From Yoonia sediminilitoris (GTDB taxonomy: Bacteria > Pseudomonadota > Alphaproteobacteria > Rhodobacterales > Rhodobacteraceae), in the NCBI RefSeq assembly GCF_003058085.1, contig NZ_QBUD01000010.1, forward strand, positions 62,001 through 126,000: DNA of 64,000 bases, read 5' to 3'. The notes below the pieces were generated by a model. The model was not told where the DNA came from, did not search any database, and worked only from the letters and a program-made list of their open reading frames with translations. Position 1 is the first letter of the stretch. Each line of letters starts with the position of its first letter. Positions 44,239 through 52,192 of this stretch are shown piece after piece. Both the position numbers and the translations under genes were made by a program.

Positions 44239-44425
44239 ACCAAGCCAGCCTGTGGCGCCACGCATTTCGGGCAATTGGTCGGCTGTTTGTGCCAAGGACC
44301 GACAAATCACCGTCACTTCCAAACGATCCATCTGGCTGCATTTCATGTTCGCGTTGAGTTGCGATTGATCGGCGACAAACACTCACCTAGATTGATCATG
44401 AAATCCTTGCTGGCCGGAGCCCCAA

Positions 44426-45112
44426 TTGACAGAATACGTGATCGACACCCCGCCCGTGGTCGCCCTTCCGGTCGTCGGAACAGATGCAAAGTTTCCGGTC
44501 CGTCGGGTGTATTGCATCGGTCGCAACTATGCCGCCCATGCGATCGAGATGGGCCACGACCCGGACCGCGAAGAACCGTTTTTCTTTCAAAAGAATCCTG
44601 ACAATCTGGATGTGTCCGGCCTGTTCCCCTACCCACCCCAATCCAGTGACGTCCACCACGAGGCCGAAATGATCGTCGCCCTCAAATCCGGCGGAACCGA
44701 CATTGCGCCTGACAATGCGCTTGGCCATGTTTTTGGGTACGGACTGTCACTCGACATGACCCGCCGAGACTTGCAGGGCATCCAAAAGAAAATGGGGCGG
44801 CCGTGGGCAATTGGCAAAGCCTTTGAAAAGTCCGCCCCCTGCGGCCCGTTGCATCCTGTGTCGCAGGTCGGACACCCCGATTGCGGCCACCTTGAACTGA
44901 AGGTCAACGGTGAAACCCGTCAAGCCGCCGACCTGAACCAGATGATCTGGAAGGTCCCGGAAATGATTTCTTACCTGTCTGCCTATTTCGAACTTGCCGC
45001 AGGCGACGTGATCATGTCGGGCACACCTTCCGGTGTTGCCGCTGTCGAAAAGGGTGACGTCATGACGATGACAATTGACGGGCTTGGCAGCCTTGAGGTC
45101 AAGGTCGTCTAA
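44426..45112 (+). CDS. Fumarylacetoacetate hydrolase family protein (fumarylpyruvate hydrolase-like)
   Basis: 228 residues from the TTG at 44426; GGAG lies ten bases upstream and the first family residues follow at once. FPVRRVYCIGRNYAAHAIEMG (about 22-42) and EPFFFQKNPDNL are typical of the small FAH proteins that include fumarylpyruvate hydrolase (NagK) and YcgM-like decarboxylases. Metal ligands are expected in HHEAEMIVAL (about 80) and in the VFGYGLSLDMTRRDLQ segment. The C-terminal SGTPSGVAAVEKGDVM is also conserved. It hydrolyses or decarboxylates a 2,4-diketo acid; the exact substrate cannot be told. No aromatic degradation genes lie nearby. Confidence 0.88.
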   Translation: MTEYVIDTPPVVALPVVGTDAKFPVRRVYCIGRNYAAHAIEMGHDPDREEPFFFQKNPDNLDVSGLFPYPPQSSDVHHEAEMIVALKSGGTDIAPDNALGHVFGYGLSLDMTRRDLQGIQKKMGRPWAIGKAFEKSAPCGPLHPVSQVGHPDCGHLELKVNGETRQAADLNQMIWKVPEMISYLSAYFELAAGDVIMSGTPSGVAAVEKGDVMTMTIDGLGSLEVKVV

Positions 45113-45172
45113 GCCATCAGGGTCAGCGCAATCACAATAACAGCCCTGCCCCTTATTTGTGGGCTGCAAACG

Positions 45173-47911
45173 TCAACACTGATCCTGCCCTTTGCCCGCA
45201 TCGTTCATCTGGATCGGTGCGTCGCGGTTGACCATCCGGATGACCAACGGCATGTGGTCGGACACGTCTTGGGTGAAATCCGCCACTGATTTGTCAAGCC
45301 GCACGATGGCGGCGTCATCGCCGCTGATGGGTGACATCCGCACGTCATTGCTGACCACGATATGATCGATCAGAGACCTGTGGCTTGCCCCCACATAAGA
45401 CAGCGCATTGTTGGCCGCATCGTCGGTGGTCAGCGTGAACAGATCAGGCGCATCGGTCAGCGGAGCAAGCACATCGGTGTTGAGCGTTTCATTCAGATCA
45501 CCACCCAGCACCACGGGCAGTTTCTCGGTCTTGCGAATGTCGGCGATCACCTCGGTCAGAATCTCGGCGGCAAGACGGCGGCGTGCCTTGCTTTGCGGAT
45601 CTCCAAAGGCCTTCAGGTGCAGCAGGATCATGATGAATTCCACCTGCTCTGCGTTCTTGGTATTGGGGGCCACCTTGACATGCGCGATCAGCGGGCGACG
45701 CGGAAAGGCCGTGCGCCCTGTGCCAGTCGTCGCGGCCCACGCGGTCTTGTGACGGTTCAGTATCTTGGCCGAGATGTTTACCTCGGTCGTCTTGCTATCA
45801 TACAGCACGGCCAGATCCTGCCGGCCTTTCACATCAAGGTATTTGTACGAGTAACTATGCCCAAGCGCCTGAAGTGATTCAACGACGCGGTCCATCGCGT
45901 CTTTTTGCACCTCCACAAGGCCCATCGCATCAAGCGACAGATGGCCCAGTACGCCTGCCACCTTATCCACCCGCGCATCAGTAATTGCATCATTGAAATG
46001 CTCGATGTTCCAAAAGCCGATATCGGCGAATTCAAGCGACCCTTTGTATTCGGGCACCTCGACTTCTTCCGGGCGGGCCCCGGTGATCCCTGCAATATCA
46101 AAGAACCCCAAATGTGGCGAACTGTCCGGGATAGTGGACAGCAATTCCATAAGCGCGCCTGATGCGGTGGCTTCTGTGTGCTGGCGGGCAACCAGATGCG
46201 ATACGATGGCCGCCATGCGCACACCTTCGTTGGTGGTCACGCCGTTTTCAATCCAGCCAGCATGATGCAGCGCCACCAAATCCCACGTGTTATTGAAAAC
46301 CGGACTGCCCGATGACCCCGGTTCGGTGTCGGTTTCGTACCAGACCACCTTGTCCTTGATCCGCAACACATCATTGTTATGCAAGGCCACCTCTTTCGGG
46401 CGGCCCCGCGGATGTTGCACGATGTTGACCTTTTCGCCCCGCGTCACAGTGGACGGGTTGCGCAACAGCGGGATCGGGTCAAAATCGGCAAGCGCGGGGT
46501 CGTCGCACCCAACAATTGTGAAATCCAGTTCCCTTGAGGTGATAAAGAAACGATCCGGATCAAGGTTGACCATCAAGCTGTCACCGCCCTCTTCAAAACG
46601 GAATTCGGCCAGCGCGTCGCGGGCTTCTTCTTTGTCGGCGATCACATGGTTGTTGGTCATGATGAAATTGCTGGTGGCAATCAGAAAACCGGTGCCGGAA
46701 CCACCCGGCAGGTTGATCCGGCAGACAGAGGCGGCGGCATCCGCCCCGTGATACAGGAAACTGGCAGGCAGGAAGTCGGCGCCCCCCGATATCTTTTCGA
46801 AATGCTGCGAGATATCCTGTTCGATTTCCTTGCGGCGGCTTTCATCCTCGGTCGGGGGCAGCGGGGTAGCCAGCAATTCGCGGCCCCGGTAATCGACGAG
46901 TTCACGAAAGGCTTCGGGCTCGAGGTCCTGCGCATCGATCATCGCCTCTTTGCCCGGCGACAGGCGTGCCGTTTCTTCGAACGCATGTGGCGCGCCAAAC
47001 ATCGATGCAATGACAGAGCGGAACTTGTTGGCAGCGTCCGCGTAGCCCGCGTTGTTGGGATGCAGTTCGTCATGCCAGTTGTCGCCCACCGTATTGAGAC
47101 AACTGACATGCGTGACCGCCCCGGGAAATTCGCTCGCCAGCCCTACCAATGCGATGTTGAAGCGGTCAATCAGTTCGGCCACGATCTGGGTTTGAAGTGT
47201 CTGGTCCTTGATGCCCAGACTGGCCATCGGCTTGCCCAGCCAGCGGGCGTTGTCGGGCTTGGCATAATCATAGCCATGGCACAGGATCTTGAGGCTGGGA
47301 AATTCAGCCAGCAACGACTTAAAGATGTTGCGATAGACGCCGATGATATCGTTCAGACGGCTGGCAAAAGTGGCATTCGGGTAATCCTTGACCGGTCTGC
47401 CCGCTTTGAAGGGGTGCAAGGCGGTCTTGAGCATGCCGTCGCCCAACAGGTCGTTCCCGCCACCACTGATCAGGAAAACATGGGGCTTTTGCTGCCGGAC
47501 CGCTTGCAGGATTTCATCCTGATCCAGCATATCCTGTACCAGATCACCCGCAGCACCCAGACTGTAGATCGCGTAGTCATCGAAAAGCTGGTCAATCACA
47601 TCGCACAGCAGAAACGGGTACTGAAACCAGCTGTCACCTTCGGACACGACACGCAGGCCGGTCCAGCCATTTGCGATCTTGCGCTGATATTTCTTTTGCC
47701 GCCGCCGTTTGGACATGGCGTTAAAGAAACGCATGGCGACGTCGGCCTCTTTTCCTTCATCATCAACCAGTTCGGGGTTGATCCGCACTTGCGGGGCAAA
47801 AGCATCAGATACATCCGGGGCAGCCTGCAAATAGGCAGCAATTTCTTCGTCGGGGGTATCAATGTCACGGATTTTGGCTTTGAGTTCTGTCAGTGTAATT
47901 TGCTTTGTCAT
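45173..47911 (-). CDS. SGNH hydrolase - trypsin-like protease - EEP nuclease/phosphatase fusion
   Basis: 912 residues, ATG at 47911 after AAGGTG; the extra upstream frame has no such site. Three enzyme modules are visible. SGNH/GDSL hydrolase: Gly-Asp-Ser at 92-94, GGGND at 150-154 and D-x-x-H at 281-284. Trypsin-like protease: GTGFL at 406-410, His422 in MTNNHVIAD, Asp463 in RELDFT, Ser534 in PGSSGSPV. Endonuclease/exonuclease/phosphatase fold: WNIEHF at 634-639, Glu667, GGDLNE at 803-808, the SDHMPLV end at 884-890. All catalytic residues look intact. There is no signal peptide or membrane helix, so it seems cytosolic, unusual for trypsin-like enzymes. Such multi-enzyme fusions are seen in conflict or effector systems, but the actual role is unknown. 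Confidence 0.85.
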   Translation of the reverse strand: MTKQITLTELKAKIRDIDTPDEEIAAYLQAAPDVSDAFAPQVRINPELVDDEGKEADVAMRFFNAMSKRRRQKKYQRKIANGWTGLRVVSEGDSWFQYPFLLCDVIDQLFDDYAIYSLGAAGDLVQDMLDQDEILQAVRQQKPHVFLISGGGNDLLGDGMLKTALHPFKAGRPVKDYPNATFASRLNDIIGVYRNIFKSLLAEFPSLKILCHGYDYAKPDNARWLGKPMASLGIKDQTLQTQIVAELIDRFNIALVGLASEFPGAVTHVSCLNTVGDNWHDELHPNNAGYADAANKFRSVIASMFGAPHAFEETARLSPGKEAMIDAQDLEPEAFRELVDYRGRELLATPLPPTEDESRRKEIEQDISQHFEKISGGADFLPASFLYHGADAAASVCRINLPGGSGTGFLIATSNFIMTNNHVIADKEEARDALAEFRFEEGGDSLMVNLDPDRFFITSRELDFTIVGCDDPALADFDPIPLLRNPSTVTRGEKVNIVQHPRGRPKEVALHNNDVLRIKDKVVWYETDTEPGSSGSPVFNNTWDLVALHHAGWIENGVTTNEGVRMAAIVSHLVARQHTEATASGALMELLSTIPDSSPHLGFFDIAGITGARPEEVEVPEYKGSLEFADIGFWNIEHFNDAITDARVDKVAGVLGHLSLDAMGLVEVQKDAMDRVVESLQALGHSYSYKYLDVKGRQDLAVLYDSKTTEVNISAKILNRHKTAWAATTGTGRTAFPRRPLIAHVKVAPNTKNAEQVEFIMILLHLKAFGDPQSKARRRLAAEILTEVIADIRKTEKLPVVLGGDLNETLNTDVLAPLTDAPDLFTLTTDDAANNALSYVGASHRSLIDHIVVSNDVRMSPISGDDAAIVRLDKSVADFTQDVSDHMPLVIRMVNRDAPIQMNDAGKGQDQC

Positions 47912-48123
47912 AATGCACCTTCGTTGAATTGCCGGCCCCGGACCGTGCAAATGCCAATGTGAATTTTCGTGGTGCGTCGTCTCCGATATCGGGTTCTTCT
48001 GACCCTAAAACTGTCGTAGCGCGGAAATCGGACGCTCCGTCTTGTGGCGAATGCACTGTAAAATAGACATATCGCGAGGTTCGCGTATAATACTCTTGTT
48101 AGGTCGCTGGCGGAACCCGCCAA

Positions 48124-48164
48124 TTGATATTTGTCAAATCTGGCCCATCAGACGACCATACAGT
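48124..48164 (+). promoter_or_regulatory. FNR-like box and -10 for the small protein-subtilase operon
   Basis: TTGATATTTGTCAA at 48124-48137 has one mismatch from the FNR consensus. TACAGT at 48159-48164 begins 28.5 bases from its centre, the same spacing and hexamer as in front of cfa. Transcription would start near 48171, about 36 bases ahead of the TTG start, with the AGGAG site between. On the minus strand a TATTAT at 48093-48088 may serve the triple-enzyme gene, but not at the same spacing. Confidence 0.55.
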
Positions 48165-48206
48165 TTTTTTTAGGCGTTTACCGCACGTTGCACAGGAGAA
48201 TTGTAT

Positions 48207-48479
48207 TTGCCTGAGCCGACTTTGATAACAGTTATTCTTAAACCCGTGCCGGAGCCCTCTGGCGCGGTTTCTATGGCTCAGGCATTTGCGATGCTCAAAG
48301 ACTGGGCGGCCACACATGATGTGACTGTCCAAACACCTGTCGACAACGATGCGGAAACCTTGCGGTTTGCGGCTGTTCTGACCTCAGACGAGGCGCAGGC
48401 AGACGCGTTGATCGCTGAACTTGTGGGTAAGGCGTTCGTTGACACAAGCTATAGAAAGCCAGCTGACGCCCTTCCCTAG
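48207..48479 (+). CDS. Small protein upstream of subtilase, possibly an in-trans prodomain/inhibitor
   Basis: 90 residues from a TTG at 48207, eight bases after AGGAG; a second TTG at 48201 would leave a gap of only two. The sequence (LITVILKPV, a helix AQAFAMLKDWAATH, strands TVQTPVDN and LRFAAVLTSD, a helix AQADALIAELVG, strand AFVDTSYRKP) fits a beta-alpha-beta-beta-alpha-beta order, as in subtilisin propeptides/I9 inhibitors. That is inferred from the pattern only. It ends 27 bases before the subtilase gene, so the two are in one operon. It could act as a chaperone or inhibitor in trans for the protease. Confidence 0.55.
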   Translation: MPEPTLITVILKPVPEPSGAVSMAQAFAMLKDWAATHDVTVQTPVDNDAETLRFAAVLTSDEAQADALIAELVGKAFVDTSYRKPADALP

Positions 48480-48506
48480 CGATTTACCTATGGAGGAGCT
48501 TGAGAC

Positions 48507-50390
48507 ATGACCGAGGATACACCCAACAACGCGCCTGCGTCACCGCGCGAGACGATTGTCGTGATGCAGCCCGACGCAGGCTTGCGCGCGTCCGCAGGCA
48601 GGTTTGAAACCACCACAGCAGAACCTGTCACCGATCTTGAAAAAGTGCTGAAGAAATACAAGGCGAGCATGGCGCCGATCTTTGGCACCACAGAAGAGCG
48701 GATCGAGCTGGAAATGATGGAGGAAACCGCCGAAAGCGATGCGCCCATGCCAGAGCTGTCGCGTTTCTACAAGCTGGAGGTCGAGGACGCCAAGGCCGAA
48801 GAGGCAGCCGCCGCAATGGCCGAATTGAGCCAGGTCGAGGCGGCTTACGTCAAGCCCGGCGCAGAGCCACCTGTGATGCCGGAAAGCGAAGCCGCCCCCG
48901 CCGAGGAAGAGCCGCCAGTGACGCCAAACTTTGTGTCGCGGCAAGGCTATCTTGATCCAAGTCCCGTGGGAGTCGATGCCCGCTGGGCATGGGCGCGCGG
49001 TGGCGGTCGCGGCCAGAATGTGCGCATCATCGACATCGAAGGCGCGTGGCGGTTTACCCACGAAGACCTGCGCCAGATGCAGGGCGGCGTCGTGGGTGGG
49101 ACCCAATCCACCAACATTGGCTGGCGCAACCACGGCACTGCGGTGCTGGGCGAATACTCGGGCGATCACAACAGCTTTGGGATTTCCGGAATCGCCGATC
49201 GGGCCCGCGCCTCGGCCGTGTCGATCTTTGGCGGGATGGGGTCGGCAGGTGCGATCCGCCATGCCACCACCCGTTTGCGCCGCGGCGATGTGATGTTGCT
49301 GGAATTGCACCGGCCCGGGCCACGGCACAACTTCCAGTCCCGGTCCGATCAGAAAGGCTATATCGCGATCGAATGGTGGGAAGACGACTTTGCCGCCATT
49401 CTGGCCGCGACCCGGCGCGGGATCGTCGTTGTCGAAGCCGCCGGGAACGGTGCGGAAAACCTTGACGACAATCTCTATCAGACGCGGCCATCGGGGTTCC
49501 CCACAAGCTGGACCAACCCGTTCCGCCGATCAAACCGGGATTCGGGGGCGGTTGTCGTTGGTGCCGGTGCGCCGCCTCCGGGCACACATGGGCGCAACCA
49601 TGGGCCAGACCGGTCGCGGTTGGACTTTTCGAACTATGGCGCGCTGATTGATGCCCAGGGTTGGGGCCGCGAAGTCACGACCTGCGGCTATGGCGGGCTT
49701 CAGGGCGGTCACGAGGATGTCTGGTACACCGACACATTCTCGGGGACGTCATCCGCATCACCCATAGTAGTTGGTGCCGTGGCATCTTTGCAGGGGATGG
49801 CGCGCGCACGGGGCACGGCGGTGCTAAGCCCCGCCAAGGTCCGCCGTTGCCTGCGCACAACGGGCGCTGCCCAAACCGACGGCCCCGGTCGCCCGCGCAC
49901 CCAGCGCATCGGCAACCGTCCCGACCTGAAGGCCCTGCATCGCTGTGCCTTTGGCCCGGTCATCAAGCGCAAAGAGTTCATAAAAGAAACGATCAAAGAG
50001 ATCGAAAAGAACAAAGAGCGTAAGGAATTCATCAAAGAGATGAAGGAAAAAGACCGCAAAGAGGTCAAAGAGAAAGAGATCAAGGAGTTCAAGGAAAAGG
50101 ATAAGGACCGCTTTGAAAAATCGATTGAGAAGCGTTTTGACAAGCAGGTAGAAAAGCAGATCGAGAAACAGCGCGAAGGCGGGCTGACACCAACCGGTGA
50201 CACGATTGAAGACCGCATGGCGTCGCTGGAAGCGATGGTGGGCGAGTTGACCCATTTCATCACGTCTGAACTTCGTCCCGATCTGGCGCAGGGCGCGCAG
50301 GATTATGCAGGGGACTACGACGAAGACCCCGAAGTGGCAGCCCAGATGGCCAAGGATGAAAAAGACGCCAAGGACACTGAAACCTTCTGA
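48507..50390 (+). CDS. Subtilase (S8) with Lys/Glu-rich C-terminal tail
   Basis: 627 residues, ATG after GGAGGAG. No signal peptide is seen. Residues 1-145 are acidic and Pro/Glu-rich, with a short segment (FYKLEVEDAKAEEAAAAMAEL) reminiscent of a prodomain helix. The peptidase domain covers about 150-475: Asp176 in RIIDIEGAW, His209 in RNHGTAVLG, the oxyanion Asn314 in EAAGNGAEN and Ser415 in SGTSSASP. All four are present, though the Asp region (DIEGAW) lacks the usual D-[ST]-G. Residues about 487-556 are an alternating Lys/Glu helix of KE-type repeats, then a non-repetitive tail with THFITSEL and an acidic end. The tail is followed by a terminator-like stem and an ATP-grasp pair, so it is a candidate substrate. 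Confidence 0.85.
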   Translation: MTEDTPNNAPASPRETIVVMQPDAGLRASAGRFETTTAEPVTDLEKVLKKYKASMAPIFGTTEERIELEMMEETAESDAPMPELSRFYKLEVEDAKAEEAAAAMAELSQVEAAYVKPGAEPPVMPESEAAPAEEEPPVTPNFVSRQGYLDPSPVGVDARWAWARGGGRGQNVRIIDIEGAWRFTHEDLRQMQGGVVGGTQSTNIGWRNHGTAVLGEYSGDHNSFGISGIADRARASAVSIFGGMGSAGAIRHATTRLRRGDVMLLELHRPGPRHNFQSRSDQKGYIAIEWWEDDFAAILAATRRGIVVVEAAGNGAENLDDNLYQTRPSGFPTSWTNPFRRSNRDSGAVVVGAGAPPPGTHGRNHGPDRSRLDFSNYGALIDAQGWGREVTTCGYGGLQGGHEDVWYTDTFSGTSSASPIVVGAVASLQGMARARGTAVLSPAKVRRCLRTTGAAQTDGPGRPRTQRIGNRPDLKALHRCAFGPVIKRKEFIKETIKEIEKNKERKEFIKEMKEKDRKEVKEKEIKEFKEKDKDRFEKSIEKRFDKQVEKQIEKQREGGLTPTGDTIEDRMASLEAMVGELTHFITSELRPDLAQGAQDYAGDYDEDPEVAAQMAKDEKDAKDTETF

Positions 50391-50395
50391 TCCCA

Positions 50396-50437
50396 CAGCG
50401 CCCCTCTGACCAGTTCCGGGGGGCGCTGCATTTCTTT
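50396..50437 (+). terminator. Stem-loop after the subtilase gene
   Basis: CAGCGCCCC at 50396-50404 pairs with GGGGCGCTG at 50420-50428 (nine base pairs, 15-base loop), followed by CATTTCTTT. It lies five bases past the subtilase stop and 13 bases before the next start, so it could end or attenuate transcription into the ATP-grasp pair. Confidence 0.5.
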
Positions 50438-50450
50438 GAAAGTTTTTCCT

Positions 50451-51167
50451 ATGCTACTTTGTCTATGCGCGCCCGACGACCGCGCGGCGCAATGGTTTAC
50501 GACCGAACTGCGCAGGCGGCATGGCGTGCAGGCGCGCATCGTCACCCCGCAGGAATTGGTCTATGCGCCCGACATGCACTTGCGCTCTGATGGAACCGCG
50601 TCCAGCAGCAGCGTGACGCTGAAATCGGTTGGGCCATTGGACAGCGCATCCATCACGGGCGTGATCAACCGCATTGCCTTTTTGCCCGATGGGCATTTGG
50701 CCAACGTGGCCGCCACAGACCGCACCTACATACAGCAGGAATTGCTCGCAATCTGGTCCAGCTGGATAAGCGCCCTCCCCTGTACGGTACTGAACCGGCC
50801 CACTGCGACATCGATATCCGGACCGATGTATCACCCCGCAGTCTGGCACCATAGCGCCGCCGCAGCCGGGCTGCCTGTGGCGCAATTGACCTATGACGCC
50901 GATCTGCCTGACCCGGTGCCGCCGACGCCTGTGCAGTCGGCGATTGTCTGTCAGGGGCAGTGCCATAGCGCATCCTTGCCCCCCGCCCTTTTTGGCGCCT
51001 GTTGCGATCTGGCAGCCTTTGCGGGGCTTGATATGGTCGAGCTTTTCTTTGGTGCCGGTCCCGATGGTCCGGTCTTTTCTGCCGCCTCACCCATCCCAGA
51101 CCTTGGCCGCGCGGACAGTGCACTGCTTGCGCAGGTCGCACAGATATTCCACGGCGCAGCACCATGA
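50451..51167 (+). CDS. Degenerate ATP-grasp-like partner protein
   Basis: 238 residues from the ATG at 50451; a TTG at 50436 is also possible. The middle looks like the N-terminal half of an ATP-grasp ligase: GVINRIAFLP, RTYIQQELLAIWSSWIS, TVLNRPTATSISGPMYHPA, then AAAAGLPVAQLTY (residues about 65-160). The residues that should hold ATP and metal (Lys, Gln/Glu pair, E-x-N end) are not visible, and the last 80 residues are Cys/Ala-rich (QCHSASLPPALFGACCDL). So it is probably non-catalytic. Its stop overlaps the start of the intact ATP-grasp gene (ATGA), implying equal production and possibly a heterodimer. No family assigned. Confidence 0.55.
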   Translation: MLLCLCAPDDRAAQWFTTELRRRHGVQARIVTPQELVYAPDMHLRSDGTASSSSVTLKSVGPLDSASITGVINRIAFLPDGHLANVAATDRTYIQQELLAIWSSWISALPCTVLNRPTATSISGPMYHPAVWHHSAAAAGLPVAQLTYDADLPDPVPPTPVQSAIVCQGQCHSASLPPALFGACCDLAAFAGLDMVELFFGAGPDGPVFSAASPIPDLGRADSALLAQVAQIFHGAAP

Positions 51168-52114
51168 TCGTGCTGGCAGGATTGCCCGATGAGCCGCCCA
51201 TCGCGCGTGTCGCTACTGCGCTGGATGATTTGGGTATCGCGTACCGCATGATCGACCAGCGCCGCCACGCGGACATGCATCTGTCGTTTGATCCGGCAGG
51301 TGCACAGGGTATCTTGCAGGGTCACCTGCGCTGTGCAGGCGAAGAGGACATCGCGCTTGAAACCGTCACCGGGCTCTATCAGCGCCTGCATTCTGATGAC
51401 AGCTTCCCAGACCTGTGTGACCTGCCGCCGACCCACCCTGCAAGGGTCCGCTTCGGGCGCATCGTGACCCTGTTCACGGTGTTTTCCGACCTCTGTTCCG
51501 GCCGGGTCCTGAACCGAACCCCCGGTATGGGCACCAATAATTCCAAACCGTTTCAGGCGCAGATCATTGCACGTGCAGGGTTTGCCACCCCGCGCACGCT
51601 GATTACCAACGTCCCCGACAAGGCCCGCGCCTTTGTGCTGGATGCGAAGGCGCACGGCACAGAGGTGATTTTCAAATCCGCCAGCGCCGTGCGGTCGATT
51701 GTGCGCACGGTCACGGCTGGTGATCTGAACCGGCTGGACCGGCTGCGGATCTGTCCGGTGCAGTTTCAAGAGAGGGTCACAGGGCGCGACGTGCGCGTGC
51801 ATGTCGTGGGCGAACAGGTCTTTGCCACCCGCATTACAACCACGGGTGTCGATTACCGCTATGCCAGCCGCGATGATGGCGGCGAAACCGATCTTGCGCC
51901 CTTTGCCCTGCCACCCGAAGTGGCCGCGCGGTCGGTGGCCTTGTCACAGGCGCTTGATCTGCCACTTGCGGGCATTGACCTGCGCGAGACGCCGCAAGGC
52001 GAATGGGTCTGTTTCGAAGTGAACCCAAGCCCCGCCTATTCCTATTATGAAGCGAACACGGGCCAGCCGATTTCGACTGCGATCGCGCAGTATCTGGCGG
52101 GGATGTCGGACTAG
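51164..52114 (+). CDS. ATP-grasp ligase (RimK/MvdD-like)
   Basis: 316 residues. After an N-terminal Rossmann-like part (IVLAGLPDEPPIARVATALDDLGI) and a segment with GLYQRL and LNRTPGMGTNNSKPFQAQIIARAGFATPRTLI, the ATP-grasp core shows Lys171 in EVIFKSASAV, Gln200 and Glu203 in PVQFQERVTGRDVRVHVVG, Asp272 in AGIDLRE and the Glu285/Asn287 pair in VCFEVNPSPAY. Those are the usual ATP and Mg contacts. The family forms amide or ester bonds on carboxylates: glutamate tailing (RimK) or side-chain crosslinks in graspetide precursors (MvdD-like). No short precursor peptide was found nearby. The subtilase tail upstream is rich in Lys, Glu, Asp and Thr and is a possible target. Confidence 0.82.
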   Translation: MIVLAGLPDEPPIARVATALDDLGIAYRMIDQRRHADMHLSFDPAGAQGILQGHLRCAGEEDIALETVTGLYQRLHSDDSFPDLCDLPPTHPARVRFGRIVTLFTVFSDLCSGRVLNRTPGMGTNNSKPFQAQIIARAGFATPRTLITNVPDKARAFVLDAKAHGTEVIFKSASAVRSIVRTVTAGDLNRLDRLRICPVQFQERVTGRDVRVHVVGEQVFATRITTTGVDYRYASRDDGGETDLAPFALPPEVAARSVALSQALDLPLAGIDLRETPQGEWVCFEVNPSPAYSYYEANTGQPISTAIAQYLAGMSD

Positions 52115-52144
52115 CGGGTGTATCTTTTGATACTTTTTGAACAG

Positions 52145-52179
52145 CCCCCGACCTTCTGCAAGGTCGGGGGCCATTTTTT
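52145..52179 (+). terminator. Rho-independent terminator after ATP-grasp operon
   Basis: CCCCCGACCTT at 52145-52155 pairs perfectly with AAGGTCGGGGG at 52160-52170 around a four-base loop CTGC, followed by CCATTTTTT. This is a strong intrinsic terminator 30 bases after the ATP-grasp stop. The facing minus-strand gene ends at 52193. Confidence 0.9.
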
Positions 52180-52192
52180 GCCTGCTGCGGTC

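Noticed and set aside
44365..44378. TTGATCGGCGACAA before the FAH-family gene as an FNR box
   Set aside because: Two mismatches in the second half, at bases not usually tolerated, and no -10 at the standard distance.
45141..45166. CAGCCC ... GGGCTG as a terminator between the convergent FAH and triple-enzyme genes
   Set aside because: Only six base pairs with a 14-base loop and no T-run on either side.
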